A DNA stretch of 64,000 nt from Mesoterricola silvestris (GTDB taxonomy: Bacteria > Acidobacteriota > Holophagae > Holophagales > Holophagaceae): positions 1,116,001-1,180,000 of the forward strand of contig NZ_AP027080.1 in NCBI RefSeq assembly GCF_030295405.1. Reading direction: 5' to 3'. Position 1 is the first letter of the stretch. Each line of letters begins with the position of its first letter. A program made the position numbers and the translations under genes. Below are positions 1-8,500 of this stretch, one piece after another. Under the pieces are notes generated by a model. The model was not told the origin of the DNA. It was given only the letters and a program-made list of their open reading frames with translations, and made no database searches.

Positions 1-749
1 GCAACCTGGTGGCCATGGGCATCATCAGCGACGATTCCCTGATGGATTTCCTGGCCCAGCAGACGGGGGTGCCCCGCCTGGACGTGAAGCACCTGGACGT
101 GCTCCCCTCGGTGCTGGAGCGCATTCCGCGCCGTCTGGCCGAGCAGATGACGATCCTCCCCGTGGCCTTCAAGGAGCCCAAGTCCCTGGTGCTGGCCATG
201 GCCGATCCGTCGGACCTGAACGCGGTGGACAGCGCGCGGTTCGCCTCGGGGCTCACCATCGAGCCCATGGTGGCCTCCCATTCCGCCCTGCGCCTGGCCA
301 TCGCGGACCAGTACCGCAAGCTGGAATCCGGCACCCTGGGCGTGACCATCGACGTGAACCGGACCCCCGTGGACGAGAGCCTGCCGGTGAATTTCGAGCT
401 GCCCTCCTCCGTCCCGACCCTCAAGCTGCCCGCCCCCGCCTTCCCCCGGGACCCCTTCTTCGACGGCCTCCCCTTCAAGGCCGACCCTCCCCCGGCCGGC
501 CCCTTCGAGTTCTTCGTGGATCCGGAGGCCGCCCCATCCCCCGACCCCCACCAGATCATCCACGCCCGCTCCGCCATGGGCGAACAGATCCAGCCCATCG
601 ACCGCATCCCCTCCCGGGCCCTCCTCCTGGGCCTCATCCGCCTCCTCCAGCGCCGGGGCATCCTGGGCACCGACGAACTCCAGCGCTACATCGCCAACCT
701 CGTAGAAGCCGGCGAACTCCCCGGGGGGAGTACCAGTCAGCAGCTCTAA
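1..749 (+). CDS. MshEN (GspE N-terminal)-domain protein, 5' end outside window
   Basis: The visible 246 or so residues begin with a domain resembling the N-terminal MshEN/GspE-N domain of type II secretion and type IV pilus ATPases. Its features are a short helical segment (SLMDFLAQQTGVP), the repeated hydrophobic 'IPRRLAEQMTILPVAF' pattern and 'LVLAMADPSDLNAVD'. MshEN domains are known to bind c-di-GMP in some proteins. No Walker A or ATPase core follows. Instead there is a proline-rich linker (about residues 125-180) and a short helical C-terminal tail with 'RALLLGLIRLLQRRGIL'. A GTG occurs at position 9, but the frame is open to the window edge and the MshEN domain normally begins earlier, so the start is probably outside. 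It is likely a regulatory or adaptor protein rather than an ATPase; the exact role is unknown. Confidence 0.7.
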   Translation, partial: NLVAMGIISDDSLMDFLAQQTGVPRLDVKHLDVLPSVLERIPRRLAEQMTILPVAFKEPKSLVLAMADPSDLNAVDSARFASGLTIEPMVASHSALRLAIADQYRKLESGTLGVTIDVNRTPVDESLPVNFELPSSVPTLKLPAPAFPRDPFFDGLPFKADPPPAGPFEFFVDPEAAPSPDPHQIIHARSAMGEQIQPIDRIPSRALLLGLIRLLQRRGILGTDELQRYIANLVEAGELPGGSTSQQL

Positions 750-760
750 TTAATCGCCCT

Positions 761-1229
761 TGTCCCGGACCGGCGCCAGGGATTCGCTGACGCAGGCAAG
801 CTGCGTCAGCGGAAAGCCCACGGCATGGGGGGGATCGGGAGTGTTGGCACACTCCGGCTTCGATGGACGCTGGGGTCTGGGGCGGTTAGCTGGGCTCCCC
901 TCCAGGGCCTATGCCCCAGCGGCCCGCTTCAAGTTAAAGGGATGGGAGCGGCTTCGCGCCGACGTTGATCTGTTTGCATCGTCCGCAAGCTCCCTATCCA
1001 TGTGGCTCTCACGGTAGGCGTTCAGCGTCGGCGCGACCCGGTGACCTTTTCGGGGAACTTGAAGCGTGTCGCAGGGCCATAGGCCCACCCGGGGAGCCCC
1101 CATCTTCCAACGGGCGGCAAGCCCCATCGAAGCCGGAGCGTGGCAACACTCCCGCTCAACCCCGCGCCGTGAGCCCTGCGCTGACGCAGCTTGCCTGCGT
1201 CAGCGAATCCCTGGCGCAGGTCCGGGACA
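761..1229. repeat. Large imperfect inverted repeat between convergent genes
   Basis: The outer arms (761-811 and 1179-1229) are complementary over about 51 bp with one mismatch. Weaker pairing continues inward (CTCCGGCTTCGATGG, GCTTCAAGTT, GCGCCGACG each recur inverted) to a centre near 995. Each arm carries its own hairpin: GCTGACGCAG (786-795) pairing with CTGCGTCAGC (801-810), and the mirror copy at 1180-1189 and 1195-1204. It fills the space between the MshEN gene and the convergent feo operon, so each transcript meets the same hairpin just after its stop codon. No supported coding sequence lies inside. It may be a bidirectional terminator or a palindromic repeat of a dispersed family. 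Confidence 0.75.
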
Positions 1230-1241
1230 CGTACCATCCAC

Positions 1242-1421
1242 CTAAACCTCCGAGTGCGAGTCCTCCAGCCGCACCCGGATGGCCTCCAGCTTTTTCGCGG
1301 GGCATTGGCCGGACTTGCAGGAACCGCAGCCGGAACCGCAGGCGGATTTGAAGAAGCCCCGGGCCATGTAGGCGCCCGCGAGGGTGGTGAGGACGAGCAT
1401 GAGCCAATGTTGAATCGTCAT
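1242..1421 (-). CDS. FeoB-associated Cys-rich membrane protein, 59 aa
   Basis: This small gene was read directly from the minus strand. It starts at ATG 1421, seven bases after the feoB stop, and ends with TAG at 1242. The product has one N-terminal membrane helix (about residues 5-20, LMLVLTTLAGAYMA). A cysteine cluster follows (CGSGCGSCKSGQC, residues 28-40), then a charged tail. Length, topology and Cys spacing match the family of small FeoB-associated Cys-rich membrane proteins that often takes the place of FeoC downstream of feoB. It probably assists ferrous iron uptake at the inner membrane, perhaps by handling Fe(II) or by redox sensing; the mechanism is not known. Confidence 0.82.
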   Translation of the reverse strand: MTIQHWLMLVLTTLAGAYMARGFFKSACGSGCGSCKSGQCPAKKLEAIRVRLEDSHSEV

Positions 1422-1428
1422 GGCAACC

Positions 1429-3588
1429 TCACGCGAAGCCCAGCAGGTGGCCGCCCAGGACCGTGAGCCAGGCCATGAGCCAGGCCAGTCCGGAGCCGTA
1501 GAGGATGGTGAAGCCGGCCCACAGGAAGCTGCGGGTCTCCTTGATGATCATGCCCACCGTGCCCAGGCAGGGGGTGTAGATGAGGGTGAAGACCATGAAG
1601 GCCAGGGCGGTGAGGGGGGTGAGGCCCGAGCGCTGCTTGAGGGCCTCCTGCAGGGCGCTGGCCTCCCCGCGCTCCCCGGGCTGGGCCTGGTGGATGACGG
1701 CCATGGTGCTCACGACGATCTCCTTGGCCACGAACCCGGCGGTGAGGGCCACCGTGTCCTTCCAGGCCTCGGCGCGGGTGTGGTACGGGTCGAGGATGGG
1801 GGCCAGGGTGGGCTCCATGATCTTGCCAAAGCGGGCGGCGAGGCTGGAGTTCACCACGCGGCTTTCGTGGGCCAGGTCCAGGGAGGCCAGCCGGGCGTCC
1901 CGGTCCGCCTCGGGCAGGTTCAGGGCCTGGACGGCGGCGTGCTGGGACTGAAGTTCGGCGCTCCAGGAACTGTTGGCGATCCCCGGGTAGTGGGACAGGA
2001 ACCACACCAGGGTGGAACCCGCCAGGATCACGGTGCCGGCCCGGTTCAGGAAGACGCTCCCCTTCTCCCACATGTGGATGACCGTGCTCTTGAGCACCGG
2101 CAGGCGGTAGGGGGGCAGTTCCATGACGAAGGGCGCGTTCTCCCCCCGGAAGAGGGAGAGCCGCAGGAGCTTGCCCATGGCCATGGCCAGGAAGAAGCCC
2201 AGGAAGTGCATGGCCAGGATGGCGAAGGCCGCCTGCACGGGCCGGAAGAAGGTGCCGGCGATGACGATGTAGATCTGCAGGCGGGCCGAGCAGGAGATGA
2301 GGGGCGCCACCAGGATGGTGATGAAGCGGTCCTCCCGGGCCTCGATGGTGCGCGTGGCCTGCACGGCGGGGACGTTGCAGCCCGTGCCCATGATGAGCGG
2401 GATGAAGCTCTTGCCGTGGAGGCCCATGAGGTGCATGAGGCGGTCCATGATGAAGGCGGCCCGGGCCATGTACCCGGTGTCCTCCAGGAAGGCGATGCAG
2501 CCCATGAGGAGCATGATCACCGGGACGAACACGATGACCGCGCCCACGCCGGGGATGATGCCGTCCACCAGGAGGCTGGAAAGCTCCCCGGCCGGAAGGT
2601 GGGCCGAAGCGTAGCCGTGGAGCCATCCGAAGGCGGCGGCGATCCAGTCCTGGGGGATCTTCCCCACCACGAAGGTGAGGGTGTACACGCCGATCATGAT
2701 GGCGATGAAGACCGGAATGCCCAGGTAGCGATGGGTGAGCACCGCGTCCAGGCGGCCGGTGATGTCCGCGTGCTTGCGGTCCGTGCGCTCCACCACCTCT
2801 TCCACGAGGCCGTGCACGAAGCCGTAGCGGCCCTCGGCCAGCAGGGCGGAGCCGTCCGCCCCCAGGTGGGGCTCCAGGAACGCGAGGCTGGCCTGCACCT
2901 GGGCTCCGACGGCCTTGCGGGCGTGGCTCCGCTCCACCCGCTCCATGGCGTGGGGCACGCCCTCCAGGAGCTGGAGGGCGAGCCGGCGGGGCGGCTGGGC
3001 CTGGGCCAGATGCTCGTCCCGCAGGATCTCCTTCTGGATCTTCTGGAGCTCCCCTTCCATGTCCGGGCCGTAGTTCACCGAGGCCAGCTTGGCCGGGGGC
3101 GCCGCGGCCACCCGGAGGATGGCGTCCTTGAGGGCCTGGATGCCCTCCTCGCGGTTGCCCACGGTGGGCACCACGGGGCCCCCCAGGAGGCTCTCCAGGG
3201 CGGCCAGGTCGATGCGGAGGCCCTTTTCCGCGGCGTCGTCCATCATGTTCAGGACGAAGACCATGGGCCGGCCCAGCTCCAGGAGCTGGGTGGTGAGGTA
3301 GAGGTTGCGTTCCAGGTTGGAGGCGTCCAGCACGTTGACGATGAGGTCCACGGCCGGGTCGGCCACGTACTCGGAGGCGATGCGCTCGTCCTCGCTGCGG
3401 GCCGAGAGGGAGTAGGTTCCGGGCAGGTCCACCACCTCCACCGGCCCCTGGGCCGCCTCGAAGGTGCCGCTGCGGCGCTCCACCGTGACCCCGGGCCAGT
3501 TGCCGACGTGGTGCCGGGAGCCGGTGAGGGCGTTGAAGATGGTCGTTTTTCCGCAGTTGGGGTTGCCCGCCAGCGCCAGGGTGGTCAT
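1429..3588 (-). CDS. feoB: Ferrous iron transport protein B
   Basis: A 719-residue GTPase-gated Fe(II) permease of the inner membrane. The N-terminal G domain shows G1 (GNPNCGKT, residues 8-15), the DLPGTYS G3 region and an NMMD element consistent with G4. A helical linker follows. The C-terminal half is a polytopic permease with the conserved 'MGCIAFLEDTGYMAR' and 'GTGCNVPAV' segments and paired Gate-type repeats. The length is normal for FeoB. It begins one base after the feoA stop and is followed seven bases later by the Cys-rich partner, so the three are clearly one operon. No Fur box was identified upstream of feoA. Confidence 0.96.
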   Translation of the reverse strand: MTTLALAGNPNCGKTTIFNALTGSRHHVGNWPGVTVERRSGTFEAAQGPVEVVDLPGTYSLSARSEDERIASEYVADPAVDLIVNVLDASNLERNLYLTTQLLELGRPMVFVLNMMDDAAEKGLRIDLAALESLLGGPVVPTVGNREEGIQALKDAILRVAAAPPAKLASVNYGPDMEGELQKIQKEILRDEHLAQAQPPRRLALQLLEGVPHAMERVERSHARKAVGAQVQASLAFLEPHLGADGSALLAEGRYGFVHGLVEEVVERTDRKHADITGRLDAVLTHRYLGIPVFIAIMIGVYTLTFVVGKIPQDWIAAAFGWLHGYASAHLPAGELSSLLVDGIIPGVGAVIVFVPVIMLLMGCIAFLEDTGYMARAAFIMDRLMHLMGLHGKSFIPLIMGTGCNVPAVQATRTIEAREDRFITILVAPLISCSARLQIYIVIAGTFFRPVQAAFAILAMHFLGFFLAMAMGKLLRLSLFRGENAPFVMELPPYRLPVLKSTVIHMWEKGSVFLNRAGTVILAGSTLVWFLSHYPGIANSSWSAELQSQHAAVQALNLPEADRDARLASLDLAHESRVVNSSLAARFGKIMEPTLAPILDPYHTRAEAWKDTVALTAGFVAKEIVVSTMAVIHQAQPGERGEASALQEALKQRSGLTPLTALAFMVFTLIYTPCLGTVGMIIKETRSFLWAGFTILYGSGLAWLMAWLTVLGGHLLGFA

Positions 3589-3589
3589 G

Positions 3590-3835
3590 TTAGGTCTCCT
3601 CGGACACGAGGATGCATTGACCCTCTTCCCGCCTCAGAGACAGGTGGTAGCCCTTGATGACAAGTTCCATGGGATCACCCATTGGAGCGAGCTTCTCCAC
3701 CCGGATGCGGGCGCCCCGGATGAAGCCCATCTCCAGGAGGCGATGGCGAATCTTCCCCGTCGCCAGGATTTCCGTAACGATGGCCTCGGCCCCGGGCTGG
3801 AGGTCGCTTAGGGTTCTGGCTTGAACATGAGACAT
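3590..3835 (-). CDS. feoA: Ferrous iron transport protein A (FeoA, SH3-like)
   Basis: An 81-residue cytoplasmic SH3-like protein with the usual FeoA pattern 'LLEMGFIRGARIRVEKLAPMGDP' split across its beta strands. It is the first gene of the feo operon and is thought to help the FeoB GTPase. The frame is open to 3901, but the start is placed at ATG 3835: a GGAG ribosome binding site lies eight bases upstream and the family normally begins with the short lead 'MSHVQARTLSDLQPG'. The TAA stop is one base from the feoB start, so translation is likely coupled. Confidence 0.93.
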   Translation of the reverse strand: MSHVQARTLSDLQPGAEAIVTEILATGKIRHRLLEMGFIRGARIRVEKLAPMGDPMELVIKGYHLSLRREEGQCILVSEET

Positions 3836-3954
3836 GATCTCAACTCCGTCATTCCAGTCTAGAACAACGGCCTCCTGAAACAAGCGGGAATGCTGCGACA
3901 CTAATCACAAGATCGCCCATACACCTTTCCACTATGCTTGTATTAACGGCACCC

Positions 3955-4515
3955 ATGGTCATCACTTTTCCCAACATCCTGACGTTCTTGCGCATCTGCG
4001 CGATTCCGTTCTTCGCGATCGCCGTCTGGTACGGGCGGACGGCGGAGGCCTGCGTCCTCTTCGCCTGCGCGGGGCTCACGGATCTCCTGGACGGGTGGAT
4101 CGCGCGGCGCTTCAACCAGAAGTCCACCCTGGGGGCCATCCTGGACCCGGCCGCGGACAAGCTCCTGATGACGACGGCCTTCGTCCTCCTCGCCTTCCCC
4201 CGGGAGGCGTACGCGGTGCGGGTGCCGGCCTGGGTGGCCATCCTCGCCATCTCCCGGGACGTGCTGATCTCCCTGGTGGCCCTGGTGGCCTACGAGCGGC
4301 TCGACCCCAGCAAGTTCGCCCCCTCCTGGCTGGGCAAGGCCACCACCTTCGTGGAACTGGTGGCCATCTCCCTGGCCCTGCTGCTCAACCACCTGGGCCC
4401 CCGGGGCTGGTACCGCTACCTGGTGCCCTGGATCTTCTACCTCATCGCGGCCATGGTCATCGCCTCGGGCGTCCACTACTTCTTCCGGGCCACCCACGTG
4501 GCCGAACCCACGTGA
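3955..4515 (+). CDS. pgsA: CDP-diacylglycerol--glycerol-3-phosphate 3-phosphatidyltransferase
   Basis: An integral membrane enzyme that makes phosphatidylglycerol phosphate from CDP-diacylglycerol and glycerol-3-phosphate. The CDP-alcohol phosphotransferase signature is complete: D-x2-DG-x2-AR-x8-G-x3-D-x3-D, from DLLDGWIAR to ILDPAADK. Several hydrophobic helices follow and the length is normal. Two in-frame ATGs are possible, 3934 and 3955, and neither has a clear Shine-Dalgarno. The second gives the family-like start 'MVITFPNILTFLRI' and is preferred. The 3' end overlaps the next gene by four bases (GTGA), which places it at the head of a four-gene unit. The general family assignment is firm; the exact alcohol substrate is inferred. 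Confidence 0.85.
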   Translation: MVITFPNILTFLRICAIPFFAIAVWYGRTAEACVLFACAGLTDLLDGWIARRFNQKSTLGAILDPAADKLLMTTAFVLLAFPREAYAVRVPAWVAILAISRDVLISLVALVAYERLDPSKFAPSWLGKATTFVELVAISLALLLNHLGPRGWYRYLVPWIFYLIAAMVIASGVHYFFRATHVAEPT

Positions 4516-5555
4516 GCGCCCAGGGGAAGGTGCGGATCCCCCTGGGCTTCGTCGCCCTGGCCGGGGCCGGCCTCCTGGCCCTTTGGTTCCTGCGCAGCGC
4601 CCTGGCGCCCTTCTTCCTGGCCCTGGTGCTGGCCTACGTCCTGGAGCCCCTGGTGGACCGCCTTGCCCGGAAGCTGGGGCGGGAATGGGCGTCCATCCTC
4701 GTCATCCTGGGGGCGGTGGCCGTGGCGGTGCTGCTGGCCTGGGCCCTGCTCCCCCTCCTGTGGGACCAGGTCGATCGCCTGATAACCTCCCTGCCTTCCC
4801 TCAAGGGCCGCCTGGAGAACCGCCTGGGGCCCTGGTTCCAGGCCCACCCCCTGGTCCTGGCCAAGCTCCGCCAGGGGCTGGACGGGCTGGATCCCATGGC
4901 CCTGGTGAAGGAGGTGGGCATGGCGGGGGCGGGCCTCCTGGGGTGGCTCCTGTCGCTCATCACCCTGATCCTGGTGCCCCTCATCCTCTACTACCTCCTG
5001 GTGGAAGGGCCCCGGCTCCTGCAGGAACTGGACGACCTGGTGCCCAGCCGCCACCTGGAGCGGGCCAAGGGCATCGCGGGGGAAGTGAACAACCGGCTGG
5101 GCGGGTACATCCGGGGGCAACTGGCGGTATCCCTGGTGATGTCCCTCCTCCAGGGCCTCGCCTTCCAGATCCTGGGGGTCCCCAACGCCTGGCTCCTGGG
5201 GCTGGTGGCGGGCTTCTCCAACGTGGTTCCGTACTCCCCCTACATCACGGCGCTGCCGCCCGCGCTGCTCTTCGCGGCGGTGAACGGGACCTCGGGCGGC
5301 GGGCTCCTGCTGGTGGCGCTGGTCTTCACCCTCGTGCAGAAGACCGAGACCGTCTATTTCACCCCGGTGTGGGTGGGGCGCGCCAGCGGCCTCCACCCCC
5401 TGGAGGTGCTGCTGGCCATCCTCTCCTTCGGCTACGCCTTCGGGGTGGTGGGCCTGATCTTCGCCGTGCCCCTGATGATCGTGCTCAAGATCGCCACCCG
5501 CATCGCCCTGGAGCACTACAAGGCCCACCCCTGGTTCGTGGGCGGGGAGCCGTGA
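4512..5555 (+). CDS. AI-2E / PerM family permease
   Basis: A 347-residue polytopic membrane protein of the AI-2E transporter (PerM, UPF0118) family. Helix-rich N-terminal and C-terminal halves flank a soluble region, and family-typical segments are visible, such as 'LPLLWDQVDRLITSLP', 'GGYIRGQLAVSLVMS' and 'FSNVVPYSPYIT'. Members have been linked to autoinducer-2 export and to ion/proton antiport, so the substrate cannot be read from sequence. The start is GTG 4512, overlapping the pgsA stop by four bases. The 3' end overlaps the hybrid kinase gene by four bases, which indicates translational coupling across the unit. Confidence 0.85.
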   Translation: MSAQGKVRIPLGFVALAGAGLLALWFLRSALAPFFLALVLAYVLEPLVDRLARKLGREWASILVILGAVAVAVLLAWALLPLLWDQVDRLITSLPSLKGRLENRLGPWFQAHPLVLAKLRQGLDGLDPMALVKEVGMAGAGLLGWLLSLITLILVPLILYYLLVEGPRLLQELDDLVPSRHLERAKGIAGEVNNRLGGYIRGQLAVSLVMSLLQGLAFQILGVPNAWLLGLVAGFSNVVPYSPYITALPPALLFAAVNGTSGGGLLLVALVFTLVQKTETVYFTPVWVGRASGLHPLEVLLAILSFGYAFGVVGLIFAVPLMIVLKIATRIALEHYKAHPWFVGGEP

Positions 5556-8500
5556 GGCGGGTGCTCGCGGCGCTGGCGCTGGCCCTGGGGCTGTGGGCCG
5601 GAACCCCGGGAGAGCTGGGCCTGCCCTTCATCACCAACATCCGTCCCCGGGAGTACGCCGGCCCGCCCCAGAACTGGGATTTCGTGGAGGATGCCCGGGG
5701 CATCGTCTTCGTGGGCAACACCGCGGGCGTGCTGGAATTCGACGGCAACGCCTGGCGCATGATCCCCACCCGGAACCGCACCGCCGTGAGGTCCCTGGGC
5801 CTGGACGCCGGGGGACGGGTGTTCGTGGGCGCCAAGAACGAGTTCGGCTACCTGGCCCCGGACGCCTCCGGCCTGATGCGCTACGTCCCCCTGGAGGACC
5901 TGGTGGAGCCCGCGGCGCGGGCCTTCGCCGACGTGTGGAACGTCCTGCCCACGCCCGAAGGCGTCTACTTCCAGACCCGGGAGTACCTGTTCTTCTACGA
6001 CGGGAAGGCGGTGCGCACCTTCAAGGCCGACACCTCCTTCACCCTGGCCTGGAAGGTCCGCGGCCGGATCCATCTCTACGAGCGCGGCATCGGGCCGGTG
6101 GTCCTGGACCGGGGCCGCTTCGTGCCCCTGGCGGGGGCCGGGAAGTTCACCAAGGAACTCGTGAACTTCATGCTGCCCTGGGGGGCGGGGCAGTCGATCC
6201 TCCTGGGCACCAGCCACCAGGGGCTCTTCCTGTACGACGGGTGGGACATCCTCCCGTTCCCCACGGACGCCGACGCCGAACTGGCCCGCATCACCATCAG
6301 CCACGGGGTGCTCCTGCGGGACGGCAACCTGGCCGTGGGGGCCATCCGGGGGGGCTGCTGGATCTTCGACCGGCAGGGGCGCCTGCGCATGCGCCTGGAC
6401 CGCCAGGGGGGGCTGCAGGAGGATTTCGTCAACCGGCTCTTCGTGGACCGGCGCTCGCGGCTCTGGCTGGGGCTTAACCGCGGCATGGCGCGGGTGGAGT
6501 GGCCGTCGCCCTTCACCGCCTTCGGGGAGGATTCGGGCCTGGAGGGCACCGTCAACGCCCTGGCCCGCCACGGGGGCCTGCTGTACGCCGGCACCAGCAA
6601 GGGCCTGTTCGTCCTGGGCCGCAGCCGGCCCAAGGCCGGCGCCTCCCCCGTGGGTGGGCCCCTGTGGCGCTTCCGGAGGGTCGAGGACATCCACGGCCAG
6701 GTGTGGGGCTTCAGCACCGTCCAGGACCGGCTCATGGTGTGCAACGCCTCCGGCCTCTACGAGGCGCGGGGGGACCGGGCGGCGCTGGCCCTGTCCACCG
6801 AGGCCGACCGGGACGCCCTGTGTCTGGCGCGCTCCCGGCGAGACCCCTCCCGGTTCTACCTGGGGCTGGCCACGGGGGTGGCGCGGCTGCGCTGGAACGG
6901 TGTCCGGTGGAAGGACGAGGGGCGCATCCCCGGCCTCAAGGCCGAGGCGCGCACCCTGGCGGAGGCCGGGGACGGCTCCCTGTGGGTGGGCACCCAGTCC
7001 TCGGGCGTGCGGCGCGTGATCCCGCGGCCCGGGGGGCCCCCCGAGGTGGAGACCTACGGCCCCGCCCAGGGCCTGCCCTCCCTGGCCCACGATTTCGTGC
7101 GCGAGCTCTCCACGGGCCTGGTCTTCACGACCCACGCGGGCTTCTACCGGTTCGACGAGGCCACCCGCCGCTTCCAGCCCGATCCCCGGTTCGCGGCCCT
7201 GTTCCCCCAGGGCCCCCGGTACCCCGACGGGGTCGTGGAGGGGCCCGGGGGCCGGATCTGGATGCACGTGCAGGACGAGGCGACCCTGGAGCGGGACACC
7301 GGCTACGCCGAGGCCCTCCCCGGCCACCCCTTCCGGTTCGAGAAGGGGCCCTGGAAGCGCCTGGCCGACTCCACCATCTACGCCATCCTCCCCGAGGCGG
7401 ACGGCACCGTCTGGATGGGCGGGCCCGACGGCCTCGTGCGCTACGATCCCGGCGAGGAGTTCAGCCTGCCCTGGAGCTCCGGGCCCCTGGTGCGGCGGAT
7501 CACCGGCCCCGGCCGGCAGACCCTCCATGGCGGGGCCGGCGCGTGGAACGGCGCGGGCCGGCTCCCCTTCGCCTCCAATACCCTGCGGTTCGAGTTCGCG
7601 GCCCCCGGCGGCTCCCCGGAATCGGCCACCCAGTACCGGGTGCGCCTGGAGGGCTACGACCGGGCCTGGTCCCCCTGGTCCTCGGAGACCTTCCGGGACT
7701 ACACCAACCTCCCCGAAGGCGCCTACCGGTTTCAGGTCGCCGCCCGCAACGGGAACGGCCAGGTGACTCCCGCCAGCGCCGTGGGCTTCCGCATCCTCCC
7801 GCCCTTCTACCGCACCTGGTGGGCCTACCTGGTGTACGTCGCGCTGGGGGCCCTCACGCTCCAGGCGCTGGTCCAGTGGCGCCTCTGGCGCAGCCGCCTG
7901 GCGCGAAAGGTCCTGGTGCGCAAGGTGGTGGAACGCACCGAGCAGCTCAGGCGGAAGACCACCCAGCTGGAACTGGCCAAGGCCGAGGCGGAGGCCGCGA
8001 CCCGCGCCAAGAGCGAATTCCTCGCCAACATGAGCCACGAGATCCGCACCCCCCTGAACGCCATCCTGGGGTACGCCGAGATCCTCCGGGACGAGGTGGA
8101 GGAGCCGCGCCTGCGGGAGCACCTCGCGGCGATCTCCAGCGGCGGCAAGGCCCTCCTGGGCATCATCGGGGACATCCTCGACCTGTCGAAGATCGAGGCG
8201 GGCCGCATGGAACTGGAGTACGCCCCGGCCCACGTGGGCGACCTTGTGCGGGACGTGGTGCGCACCTTCGCCCTGCGCTGCCGGGAGAAGGGACTGGACC
8301 TCCAGGTGGAGGAGGACCCCGCGCTGCCCGGGATCCTCGTGGTCTCCCAGGTGCACCTGCGGCAGATCCTCTTCAACCTGATGGGCAACGCGGTGAAGTT
8401 CACGGAGCGGGGCGCGGTTTCCGTGGCCCTGAAGGAATGGGGCCGGGGCCCCGACAGCGTGGACCTGGCCATCGAGGTGCGGGACACCGGCATCGGCATC

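Noticed and set aside
909-1127. Short frames within the 761-1229 inverted repeat
   Set aside because: They appear symmetrically on both strands because of the repeat itself and have no recognisable product.
1420-3657. 745-codon plus-strand open frame over feoB
   Set aside because: It is the antisense shadow of feoB. The product is rich in Gly/His/Glu with no recognisable domain, as is usual opposite high-GC genes.
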